Positions 51,399-59,875 of a DNA stretch of 64,000 nucleotides are shown here, in pieces. Each line of letters starts with the position of its first letter. Positions within the stretch are counted from its first letter, which is position 1. A program made the position numbers and the translations under genes. Under the pieces are notes generated by a model, which was not told where the DNA came from, searched no databases, and worked only from the letters and a program-made list of their open reading frames with translations. The stretch comes from JACJXF01 sp964349045 (GTDB taxonomy: Bacteria > Bacteroidota > Bacteroidia > Bacteroidales > GCA-2748055): NCBI GenBank assembly GCA_964349045.1, contig CAYGFI010000002.1, positions 41,991 to 105,990 of the forward strand. The letters run 5' to 3'.

Positions 51399-54300
51399 CT
51401 ATTTATATGGTTTTATATGTATAGTGAAATTGTACATCGTCGGTAAAACCCTGTACTGGTTGAGCACAGAGATTGCAGTACAACCCACCCCGCTGGTTGC
51501 ATAATCAAAGTTAAAAGTAATTCCGTTAAATGGCTTTACCTGATAAGGATACCTTGCCCGGGTCATATTGTCGGTGTTGTAAGGATGCGCATTGAAATTA
51601 AAAAGTTCACTTCCTGTAAATTCCAGCCCAAAACCGTCTGCAGTTTCCAGTCGCACCCAACGGTTATCAGTCCGCAGACCATAATCCTGCGGAACAAGGT
51701 ATGGCTCTTTCATTTCGTGAACGGCGCTTTTATAAACACCAATTTTCGCACCTGTTTTACGGTCGGGGTAATTCTCAAACGGACCGCGTCCGTACCACTC
51801 AACAATATTTAATTCCTGGTTGATGTTCATCTGGATTCCCATCCTGGGCAACCAGGCGGGCATCAATCCTTGTGGAACAACAGAATGTTGAAGCTGGATT
51901 TCTCCATTTCCATCAACCAGGTAGACATAATGGTTATCAAATGCGGTACCAAAGGTAATCCCTTCTGCATGATCCTGAACTTCAACTTTTACCTTTTTGT
52001 CATGGGTCATTGAGACAGACAATTGATCAAGTTTATATGTCAGGTGATCAAGTCCGAGAGAGCGCCAGTTATTGGCAGGATCTTCTCCCATACCAGGTTT
52101 TCGGTACGTTAAATCGGAACGCCACAAGGCCCACTGGTCGAGTTCATTTGCGAGCGGAGCCCGCCAGACATTTAGTTTAGGGCCTTCATTAATCATCTGT
52201 TTTCCAAGATATTGCAAAGAAGATAGCCGTCCTGTTGATTTATCAAACCAGTATTCAAAGTCATTTCCTGTGATGGTGATATTATCACTATCCTCTGCAA
52301 AAGACACAAGGGGCAGTGTCTGTTCTAATGACATCTCCTCACTTTTTTTCCAGGGAAGCTCCAGCTGGTTCCATGCCACCTCAAATCCCGCTGGCGCCCA
52401 GGCTTCTGCTTTTTCCAGGCTGAAACTAACAAGAAGCCGGTATTCGGTATTTGACTTAAGATCAGGCTTCTCAATTGGAATTCTTACTATTTTTCTTTGA
52501 AGGGGAGCAATATCAGGATTTAATTCACCTTGTTGAATTACTTCCCCATCAGCCTGAAGCTGCCATGCTGTTTTCAGTTCGTTCAGATTTGTGAAATGGA
52601 AACGATTCCAGATTTCTACTGTCCCTTCCTGCGGATTTAGCCATTCTACACTTGCCGGCTGGGCTGATTTTTTAACCTGCCACATTTCCGGTTGCGGAGT
52701 ACGGTCGGGCCAGATAAGACCATATGTACGCCCCCCTATTCCCATGGAATAAAAAGTTCCTGCTTCTCTGACTTCATCGAAATCGAGCCAGAGCTGTGCT
52801 TCATTTTTAAGTGCTGGAGTTGGGTTAAGAAGCTGATCAATGGGTATGGCTTTATCGAAAACGGCCACCTGGTCGAATCGTGCATTGCTTGTTCTCCCGG
52901 GATATTCCTGTCCTTCAATTTCGGGATTACGGCCGATGTTTACCGGGTATGGTTTATTTGTAATGGTTCCGGAAAAGGATTTAAAACCTGACAGGTTTTT
53001 ATCTACATAAATAGATAGTGTTTTGCCATCGTATATTCCTGCAAGATGATGCCAGTTGTTTTCCCAATTTTGCGGAACGGGTACCGTTACCGAATTACGT
53101 TTTGAATCAGTAACATAAAACACCAGCGAATCCTTATGATTCTGACAGAGTCCGAACTGGTAGCTTCCTTTTGTTATAAAAGTTCCATCAGTATTCCATT
53201 TCCGGGGATAAACCCATAACGAAATGGTAAGCTGGCTTCCTGTAATATCGAGGGATGGATCCCTGTAAACATCTACCCATTGATCGTGTCCGCTCAGTTC
53301 CACTGCATTACCGGATTTCCCGGGAACCAGTTTTCCCCGGCCTTTAATCGTGGTATTAATATTGTTTTTTGATGCATCAGTAAGTAAGAGTATCTTTTCG
53401 GTTATCCCCGGACTTACATAATCCCATAAGGCTCCGCCAATACAACGCGGGTATTTGTAAATTACGTCCCAGTATTCATCGAGTCCCCCTCCCCCGTTAC
53501 CCTGAACTGAAATATACTCGTCCATGAAGGAAGGGCGTGGATCCTGAGATTCAGGAACCTGGGCAATCCGTGTTTTCAATTCATATGGAGTGGCGTAGCG
53601 GGGTCCATAAATATCTTCGCAGGGAACTTCGTTTTTCCAGGTAACATCATCCGCATTGCCTCCATACATGAAAATGCGGGAAGGGTCAAGTCGCTTACCT
53701 TCTTTTATTACTTCACAGATATTGTTTCCAAAACCACTTTCATTTCCAGCGCTCCAGAAGATTACCGATGGGTGGTTCCGGTCGCGAAGGATCATCCCAC
53801 GAACCCTGTCAACATAGGCATCACGCCATTCGGGCATTTCAGAGATGTATTCTGTTGCATGAGATTCATCGCCGGTTTCGTCAACTATATATATTCCCAT
53901 CTCATCAGCAAGGTCGAGATATTCAATGGTTGGAGGGTAGTGTGAAGTGCGGACGCAGTTTATGTTGAACTGCTTCATCAGAGTGAAATCTTTCAGGATG
54001 GTAGCCCTGTCCATAGTGTGGCCCAGCTCGGGGTGCTGCATATGGCTATTGACCCCGTTCAGTTTTACAGGTACTCCATTTACATACAATGCCTGGTGTT
54101 TTACCTCTACCTCTTTAAATCCAATGCGGTTTGAAAGGATTTCAACCACTTTTCCCTCTTCATCAAGGAGCTCCAGGGTAAGACAATAAAGATCAGGTTT
54201 TTCGTCTGACCACCTGTCAGGTTTTATGACCTGACAGGTATGATTAACCATCTGAATGGAATTCCCCTTAACTGTTACCGTTTTGGTAACAAGATTCTGC

Positions 54301-55178
54301 ACAACAGGCTTGCGGTTTTTATCAAATAAATTGAACCGAACAGTTAATCCACTTTGAACTGATCCGGTGTAGTTGGCAATTTCTGCTGAAATAGTAAGCT
54401 CAGCATTAATGTATTCTGCATCAAGGTCCGTTGTAACGTAATAATCACGCAAATGAACTTTTGGAGTTGCCATCAGGTATACATCCCTGAAAATCCCCGA
54501 CAAACGCCAGAAATCCTGATCTTCCAGATAGGTCCCGTCAGAATATTTGTAAACATTAACCGCCACCAGATTTTTACCCGGTTTAAGAAATTTTGTAATG
54601 TTATATTCAGCTGGTTCGTTTGCGCCCTGATTATAACCAACCTCCTTTCCGTTAACCCATACAAATGATGCAGAGGTAGTTCCTTCCATCCGGAGAAACA
54701 CTTCCTTTTCTTTCCAATTGGAAGGCAGGGTAAAGGTTTTGCGGTACGAACCAACCGGATTATAATCATGCGGGATGAAAGGCGGATTTGATCGGAAAGG
54801 ATGGGATATATTTCTGAAAACAGGATCTCCATACCCATGCATCTCCCAGTTGGAGGGGACAACCAGGTTATCCCATTTGCTGTCGTTGAATTTTTCAGAA
54901 AAGAAATCCTGAGGGGATGCTTCCGGGTTTTCAGACCATTTAAACTTCCAGGTTCCGTTAAGGGATAGGTATGAACCTGATTTATTCCAGTTGTTTTCCA
55001 GAGCATCTTCAACAGATGAAAAGGGTACCATGGGAACGTGACCTGTTTCCTGGTTCAGAGCGAATTTGCCGGGGTCTTCAATATAATCATAAACGTTTTC
55101 CAGGAAACCCAGTTCCTGGCTGAAAGCGCTGTTTATACAAAGAAGGAAAGCTGAAAGGACAATATTAATCTTTTTCAT
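51399..55178 (-). CDS. GH2 beta-galactosidase with LamG insertion
   Basis: 1,259 residues: signal peptide (1-20, SAFSQ); GH2 sugar-binding domain (LSLNGTWKFKWSENPE, VPSNWEMHGYGDPVF); Ig-like domain; TIM barrel with RTSHYPPTIEYLDLADEMGIYIVDE, the acid/base motif WSAGNESGFGN (Glu about 479) and the presumed nucleophile in SFMDEYISVQGNGGG (Glu about 553). The insert at about 617-803 is a LamG fold (GNAVELSGHDQWVDVY, LTISLWVYPRKW). It is followed by DUF4981 and the LacZ small-chain domain (WFDKSTGRLSSLQYLGK). LacZ-type enzymes remove beta-galactose. The LamG insert may bind the polysaccharide. It starts the GH2-GH20-DUF5009 gene set and has a good promoter. Periplasmic location is likely. Confidence 0.93.
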   Translation of the reverse strand: MKKINIVLSAFLLCINSAFSQELGFLENVYDYIEDPGKFALNQETGHVPMVPFSSVEDALENNWNKSGSYLSLNGTWKFKWSENPEASPQDFFSEKFNDSKWDNLVVPSNWEMHGYGDPVFRNISHPFRSNPPFIPHDYNPVGSYRKTFTLPSNWKEKEVFLRMEGTTSASFVWVNGKEVGYNQGANEPAEYNITKFLKPGKNLVAVNVYKYSDGTYLEDQDFWRLSGIFRDVYLMATPKVHLRDYYVTTDLDAEYINAELTISAEIANYTGSVQSGLTVRFNLFDKNRKPVVQNLVTKTVTVKGNSIQMVNHTCQVIKPDRWSDEKPDLYCLTLELLDEEGKVVEILSNRIGFKEVEVKHQALYVNGVPVKLNGVNSHMQHPELGHTMDRATILKDFTLMKQFNINCVRTSHYPPTIEYLDLADEMGIYIVDETGDESHATEYISEMPEWRDAYVDRVRGMILRDRNHPSVIFWSAGNESGFGNNICEVIKEGKRLDPSRIFMYGGNADDVTWKNEVPCEDIYGPRYATPYELKTRIAQVPESQDPRPSFMDEYISVQGNGGGGLDEYWDVIYKYPRCIGGALWDYVSPGITEKILLLTDASKNNINTTIKGRGKLVPGKSGNAVELSGHDQWVDVYRDPSLDITGSQLTISLWVYPRKWNTDGTFITKGSYQFGLCQNHKDSLVFYVTDSKRNSVTVPVPQNWENNWHHLAGIYDGKTLSIYVDKNLSGFKSFSGTITNKPYPVNIGRNPEIEGQEYPGRTSNARFDQVAVFDKAIPIDQLLNPTPALKNEAQLWLDFDEVREAGTFYSMGIGGRTYGLIWPDRTPQPEMWQVKKSAQPASVEWLNPQEGTVEIWNRFHFTNLNELKTAWQLQADGEVIQQGELNPDIAPLQRKIVRIPIEKPDLKSNTEYRLLVSFSLEKAEAWAPAGFEVAWNQLELPWKKSEEMSLEQTLPLVSFAEDSDNITITGNDFEYWFDKSTGRLSSLQYLGKQMINEGPKLNVWRAPLANELDQWALWRSDLTYRKPGMGEDPANNWRSLGLDHLTYKLDQLSVSMTHDKKVKVEVQDHAEGITFGTAFDNHYVYLVDGNGEIQLQHSVVPQGLMPAWLPRMGIQMNINQELNIVEWYGRGPFENYPDRKTGAKIGVYKSAVHEMKEPYLVPQDYGLRTDNRWVRLETADGFGLEFTGSELFNFNAHPYNTDNMTRARYPYQVKPFNGITFNFDYATSGVGCTAISVLNQYRVLPTMYNFTIHIKPYK

Positions 55179-55204
55179 GCGGTCAGTTTAGCATTTGGCT
55201 GGTG

Positions 55205-55236
55205 CAACCGTAAATATAAAAAAAGATTCTTTCAAA
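55205..55236 (-). promoter_or_regulatory. Promoter of the GH2-GH20-DUF5009 genes
   Basis: Minus-strand TTTG (55236-55233), 20-nt spacer and TACGGTTG (55212-55205), one mismatch from TAnnTTTG. The box ends 26 bases before the GH2 ATG. Confidence 0.5.
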
Positions 55237-55328
55237 CCTTACACCTTGTTCAAATATTAAAGGGGTTGATGGTTGTAATTTAAAGTTCAGATATTATAGA
55301 ACCGAGCGGCGTAATCATACCAATCCTA

Positions 55329-56501
55329 TTATTCATACAAAACATATTTCGCCCTCAAGGCCTGGTACTCTTCCAAGTCCTTTTCCCATTTCTGCTTTAT
55401 TTCATCAATTGTAAGCCCTGCCTCAATATCTTTACGAAACTGATCCGTTCCAGCCAGTTTTTCAAAATACGGTTTAAAGAAATTGCCTTTGTCACCCGAG
55501 TCATTATAAGCCTGTATAAGCCATTCCAAACGGAGCCCCTCCCAGTTCCCTTCCTCCGGTAAATAGCCTCTTAAATCAATCCCTTTGCACTTCTGATTCT
55601 CAAATTTAGGTTGCACTGAGGCTCCGGGACGGCTTATGGGTGTATATTCAAAATCCCCGCCATTGAATTCCGGGTACCCGAAAACCTGGAAAGGAAAATC
55701 AGTTCCCCTCCCCTCGCTTACTATGGTTCCTTCAAAAAATGCAAGAGATGGATAAAGCCGGATTGCCTGTATATTAGGTAGGTTTGGGGAAGGGGGTACC
55801 GGGGGAATATATTCGCTTTTGTGTTTATAATTTTTGCAGGGAACCCAGCTGAGATTGCACTTCAGACTGTCTTTCAACCATCCCTCGCCGTTTATCATCC
55901 TGGCGTATTCTGCTACTGTCATTCCATGAACAACAGGAACGGGGTGCATCCCGACAAATGATTCAAATCCCTTTTCAAGGATGGGGCCGTCAATATAATT
56001 TCCATTGGGATTGGGCCGGTCGAGCACCAGGAATTCCTTTCCGTTTTCTGCACAGGCTTCCATGAGGTAATGCATGGAAGATATAAATGTATAAAACCTT
56101 GCCCCTACATCCTGGATATCAAAAACCACGATATCTATGTCACTTAACTGAGTGGGTGTGGGTTTACGATTTTTACCATAAAGTGATATTATTGGAAGTC
56201 CGGTGACCGGGTCTTTCCCGTCTTTTATAAGTGTTCCGTCTGCCTCATTTCCCCTGAAACCGTGCTCTGCGGAGAATATCTTTTTCACATCAATTCCGAG
56301 GGAGACAAGGGTGTCCACCAGGTGTCTATTGCCAACCATAGTTGTTTGATTGGCCATTACAGCAATTCGCCTATTTTCGAGCATTGGCAGATAAACTTCT
56401 GTTTGGTCTGATCCGCATTGAACAGGTGGTTTACATACCGGAGCCTGTGAACAAGCAAGAATCGAAATCATTAATAATGCACAAATGAATAATCGGATCA
56501 T
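55329..56501 (-). CDS. NamZ-like exo-beta-N-acetylmuramidase (DUF1343, GH171), lipoprotein
   Basis: About 390 residues from the Met at 56501. The frame extends upstream into the ATPase gene, which is a shadow. A lipoprotein signal (ICALLMISILACSQAP) leads into the DUF1343 fold: IAVMANQTTMVGNRHLVDTL, IFSAEHGFRGNEADG, VVFDIQDVGARFYTFISSM, FLVLDRPNPNGNYIDGPIL and SEGRGTDFPFQVFGYPEF. The Bacillus NamZ enzyme of this family removes terminal MurNAc from peptidoglycan fragments; the conserved Glu in AEHG is the candidate acid. It starts 10 bases after the ATPase stop, and its role fits amino-sugar recycling with GH20. Whether this copy acts on MurNAc is inferred from family. Confidence 0.87.
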   Translation of the reverse strand: MIRLFICALLMISILACSQAPVCKPPVQCGSDQTEVYLPMLENRRIAVMANQTTMVGNRHLVDTLVSLGIDVKKIFSAEHGFRGNEADGTLIKDGKDPVTGLPIISLYGKNRKPTPTQLSDIDIVVFDIQDVGARFYTFISSMHYLMEACAENGKEFLVLDRPNPNGNYIDGPILEKGFESFVGMHPVPVVHGMTVAEYARMINGEGWLKDSLKCNLSWVPCKNYKHKSEYIPPVPPSPNLPNIQAIRLYPSLAFFEGTIVSEGRGTDFPFQVFGYPEFNGGDFEYTPISRPGASVQPKFENQKCKGIDLRGYLPEEGNWEGLRLEWLIQAYNDSGDKGNFFKPYFEKLAGTDQFRKDIEAGLTIDEIKQKWEKDLEEYQALRAKYVLYE

Positions 56502-56511
56502 AGTTTTATAT

Positions 56512-57645
56512 TTATTCAATCCCTGTAAATCCCATATAATTATCCGGATTAATAAGTGCAAACTCTGTATTTGAGTAGTTTGTTGAGAATGTTGCAGATA
56601 AAGTTGCTTTCTTTTTTGAATTCCACTTAAATTCATAACAATAGAGTTTCCCATCCCGCTCTTCAATGTAATCAATTTCCTGTTGTTGTGTTGTTCTCCA
56701 AAAATAGCAACTTGCATAATTCATGGAATAATTATTACGTTTAAACCTTTCACAAATCAAATAATTCTCCCACAATGCTCTAATATCCGTTCGGATTGCA
56801 AGCGGATTAAAATTCGAAATCAAAGCGTTTCGTACGCCATTATCATAGAAGTAAATTTTTCTGCTCTTTTTAAGCTCGTTGCGAACATTTCGACTGAATG
56901 ACCGCAGATGAAATAAAATATATGATTTTTCGAGTAAATCAATATATCTCTGGACAGTGGCGGTATCTATGCCCAGTAATTGCGATAATTCATTAAATGA
57001 CACCTCATTACCAACCTGCAATGCGAGGGCCTGTAAAAGCTTTTCAATGATCTCGGGTTTCCGAATATCCTGAAATTCGAAAATGTCTTTGTATAAATAG
57101 CTTGATACGATATTTGTCAGAATTTCCCGTTCGTTTCCCATGTTATTTACAACATCAGGATACATCCCATAAATCATACGATGCTGTAACAACCTGTTTT
57201 CCTCTAACAATCCATTCGCATTTACTAACTCTTTAAAGGTAAACGGAAACATTTTATATTCAAATTTTCTTCCGGTTAACGATTCGCTGATAGAATTAGA
57301 AAGTTCCAAAGCCGAAGATCCGGTAACAATAATTTGCTTTTCCTGAAAGTTATCAACCAGTAATTTCAAAGTAATACCAATATCTTTCACCCGTTGTGCT
57401 TCATCAATAAGAATTAATTCCGATTTCCCGATTAATACTTTTAACTGTGTTGAGTTAGGTAATTCCAGCTTTTTCCTTACATCAGGTTCATCACAATTCA
57501 AAAACAAGGTTTGCTTATCACTGCTCGTTGAAATCTGGTTTAGCAAAGTTGTTTTCCCCACCTGTCTGGGACCAACAACAATTATTGCCTTTTTCTGATA
57601 TAGCCTGCTAGCAATAATAGGTTCTAACTCCCGGTTTATATTCAT
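56512..57645 (-). CDS. AAA_14/DUF4143 ATPase (third of three)
   Basis: 377 residues. Walker A IIVVGPRQVGKTTLL (about 21-34), Walker B SELILIDEAQRVKDIG, sensor IIVTGSSALELSNS with the Arg in SLTGRKFEYKMFPF. The winged-helix segment is NEVSFNELSQLLGIDTATVQRYI, and the nuclease-like end has QQQEIDYIEERDGKLYCYEFKW. It resembles the copy at 31828 more than the one at 38200, because both share RNVRNE/RNLRKE, KSPRYYYWDNG-like and YYWRT-type blocks. Role unknown. The NamZ-like gene starts 10 bases after its stop and may be carried on the same transcript by chance rather than function. Confidence 0.88.
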   Translation of the reverse strand: MNINRELEPIIASRLYQKKAIIVVGPRQVGKTTLLNQISTSSDKQTLFLNCDEPDVRKKLELPNSTQLKVLIGKSELILIDEAQRVKDIGITLKLLVDNFQEKQIIVTGSSALELSNSISESLTGRKFEYKMFPFTFKELVNANGLLEENRLLQHRMIYGMYPDVVNNMGNEREILTNIVSSYLYKDIFEFQDIRKPEIIEKLLQALALQVGNEVSFNELSQLLGIDTATVQRYIDLLEKSYILFHLRSFSRNVRNELKKSRKIYFYDNGVRNALISNFNPLAIRTDIRALWENYLICERFKRNNYSMNYASCYFWRTTQQQEIDYIEERDGKLYCYEFKWNSKKKATLSATFSTNYSNTEFALINPDNYMGFTGIE

Positions 57646-57670
57646 TGAAAGAAATTTGTATAAAAATATG

Positions 57671-57698
57671 ATAAATTTCGATTATAATCTAAATTTAT
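57671..57698. promoter_or_regulatory. 28-bp near-perfect palindrome upstream of the third DUF4143 ATPase
   Basis: ATAAATTT at 57671-57678 mirrors AAATTTAT at 57691-57698, and the centre (GATTATAATC) is itself palindromic. Only one symmetric base pair mismatches across 28 bp. It lies 26-53 bases before the ATG at 57645, where a repressor would sit. No TAnnTTTG box is evident here. Confidence 0.5.
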
Positions 57699-57958
57699 TA
57701 TGATATTTCGAGATTATAGCCACAATTTATTATATGTATTTGATTTCATTCTTTCCATTCCAACTTTTAGCGCCAAGAGGAAACTCAGGAAAAATAATCA
57801 ATTGCCAACACTCACTCATCTATACCATTAACAAATTCATCGTGAGACTTTGAAGCTTTGTGCCATTTAGTAGTTCATAAAAAAATGTCTTTCCTGATAT
57901 GGCTCGTACTTTAAGACACGAATTTATTACTTTTACGCATCGATTAAAACCAAAAGGA

Positions 57959-59203
57959 TTGAATACTGAGTTTTTTATTGCAAAAAGGCTTAACAGCAGA
58001 AAGGAAACGGGCAAACGATTCCCCGGAACGATTATGGGAATTGCTGTATTTGGCATTGCGCTTGGCCTGGCAGTGATGCTGGTTGCTATTTCAATTGTTA
58101 CGGGCTTTAAAGAAGAGATCAGTAATAAGGTAATAGGCTTTGGATCGCATATCCAGATATTAAATTACGATTCCAATGTATCGTTCGAAACCAGTCCCAT
58201 CGATGCCAATCCGGATTTCCTCCCCCTTATAAAAAATACAACCGGAATTAAGCACATACAGGTTTTTGGTCTTAAGGCTGGTATTGTAAAGACTCCGAAC
58301 GATATACAGGGATTGGTTTTAAAGGGAGTCGGCCAGGATTATGACTGGAGTTTTTTCGACAGATCCATGTTGGAAGGCAATTCTTTCCGGATGGACCACG
58401 ATACAGTCTCAAACAGCATTGTAATCTCCTCCTTCCTGGCAAAAAAGCTGAAACTCGAGACCGGGGATAGTTTCCAGATGTGGTTTATCCAGGATACACC
58501 GCGTTTCAGGAAATTTACCATTTCAGGGGTTTATGAAACCAGCCTCCAGGAGTTCGATAAAACTTTTGCGATGGTTGATATCAGGCATATCCAGAGGCTT
58601 TCCGGGTGGCAGGAAAACCAGGTAAGCGGACTTGAAATGATGGTAACTGATTTTAAAGACATAGACCGCATTACCAATGAAGTCAATGAGATTGTTTCCA
58701 CTACATTTTTTGGGGATGGATCAAGACTTAAGGTGCTGAATATCGTGGAAAAATATCCTCAGATCTTCGACTGGCTGAACCTGCAGGATATAAATGTTCT
58801 CGTAATCATAATCCTGATGCTTATTGTTGCCGGTATTAACATGATCTCCGGTCTTCTTATAATTATTCTCGATCGCACTAATATGATAGGAATTCTAAAA
58901 GCTCTGGGCACTTCCAACAGGAGCATCCGAAGAATATTTTTATACCAGTCATCCTATCTTATCCTGAAGGGTTTACTCTGGGGAAATTTATTAGGAATCG
59001 GCCTTTGTTTACTTCAGAAACAATTCAGCATTATTCATCTCGATCCGACTTCGTATTATCTGACCACAGTGCCGGTTAATATAAACCTGATAAACCTGTT
59101 TCTGCTGAATACAGGTACTGTGGTTGTTATTTTGACTTTTCTGATTTTGCCATCGATGCTTATAAGCAGGATATCACCGGCGGAATCGATCCGGTTTAAA
59201 TGA
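57959..59203 (+). CDS. LolC/LolE-type FtsX-family ABC permease
   Basis: About 414 residues if the TTG at 57959 is used. It gives LNTEFFIAKRL, the usual start of this family; an ATG at 57899 would add 20 unconserved residues. The first membrane helix (GIAVFGIALGLAVMLVAISIVTGF) precedes a large periplasmic MacB_PCD-like domain. Three more helices (VLVIIILMLIVAGINMISGLLI, YLILKGLLWGNLLGIGL, LFLLNTGTVVVILTFLIL) form the FtsX domain. Members release lipoproteins from the inner membrane with a LolD ATPase, which is not in the window. A TACTTTTA box near 57929-57936 supports the TTG start. The Nudix gene follows after six bases. Confidence 0.85.
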   Translation: MNTEFFIAKRLNSRKETGKRFPGTIMGIAVFGIALGLAVMLVAISIVTGFKEEISNKVIGFGSHIQILNYDSNVSFETSPIDANPDFLPLIKNTTGIKHIQVFGLKAGIVKTPNDIQGLVLKGVGQDYDWSFFDRSMLEGNSFRMDHDTVSNSIVISSFLAKKLKLETGDSFQMWFIQDTPRFRKFTISGVYETSLQEFDKTFAMVDIRHIQRLSGWQENQVSGLEMMVTDFKDIDRITNEVNEIVSTTFFGDGSRLKVLNIVEKYPQIFDWLNLQDINVLVIIILMLIVAGINMISGLLIIILDRTNMIGILKALGTSNRSIRRIFLYQSSYLILKGLLWGNLLGIGLCLLQKQFSIIHLDPTSYYLTTVPVNINLINLFLLNTGTVVVILTFLILPSMLISRISPAESIRFK

Positions 59204-59209
59204 TTCCAT

Positions 59210-59875
59210 ATGACTTTTGAAGAAAAAATATCACTCATCAGATATGAACTGCAAAAGACTTTACCCGGTCAGAAGCTGCAATACATTATGGCTCCTGAGT
59301 TTCGGACAAGTCCTGATTTGTCTTCCCCTGATAAAAAAGCGGCAGTGATGATCTGTATATTTCCTGAAGATCAGGATTTTCAGATTGTTTTCATTAAAAG
59401 GAGTGAATATGATGGCCCACATGGAGGACAGGTAAGTTTTCCGGGGGGAGTATTTGAAACCACTGATAAGGATCTTGAAGAGACAGCAATCCGTGAAACA
59501 AGGGAAGAAATTGGTCTGAGTTTTGAAAAATCGGCAATCCTTGGAGCACTTACTCCTCTTGTAATACCCATCAGTAAAATGCATGTACAACCATTCGTTG
59601 GATATTACAGTTTGAAACCGGTTTTTTCAATTGATAAACGTGAAGTTGAATATCTTATAATTACTTCATTGAGTGAATTACTGAATCCCTTATGCATAAA
59701 AAAAGAGAATTGGTTGCTTCATGGAATGGAAATACAGGTTCCCTTTTACAGGATAAACGAGAGTATTATCTGGGGAGCGACCGCGATGATTTTAAGTGAG
59801 TTCCTGGCTGTTATTTCAGGTTCTGGGCTATATCCACAAATTCAATATTCAGGTAATGATCGTACCGATACATAA
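59210..59875 (+). CDS. Nudix hydrolase, CoA pyrophosphatase-like
   Basis: 221 residues. The Nudix box is clear: GGVFETTDKDLEETAIRETR followed by EEIGL, matching GX5EX7REUXEEXGU with all metal-binding Glu present. The lead-in KRSEYDGPHGGQVSFPGG is the motif typical of NudL-type coenzyme A pyrophosphatases, which split CoA into phosphopantetheine and 3',5'-ADP. It is cytosolic. It follows the LolC/E-type permease by six bases, probably as one transcript. Its last 65 bases overlap the 3' end of the MltF-like gene on the opposite strand. Confidence 0.9.
   Translation: MTFEEKISLIRYELQKTLPGQKLQYIMAPEFRTSPDLSSPDKKAAVMICIFPEDQDFQIVFIKRSEYDGPHGGQVSFPGGVFETTDKDLEETAIRETREEIGLSFEKSAILGALTPLVIPISKMHVQPFVGYYSLKPVFSIDKREVEYLIITSLSELLNPLCIKKENWLLHGMEIQVPFYRINESIIWGATAMILSEFLAVISGSGLYPQIQYSGNDRTDT

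Noticed and set aside
54473..55012. 179-codon frame within the GH2 gene on the same strand
   Set aside because: It overlaps the conserved GH2 sugar-binding domain in another frame and shows no signature; GH2 coding is uninterrupted.
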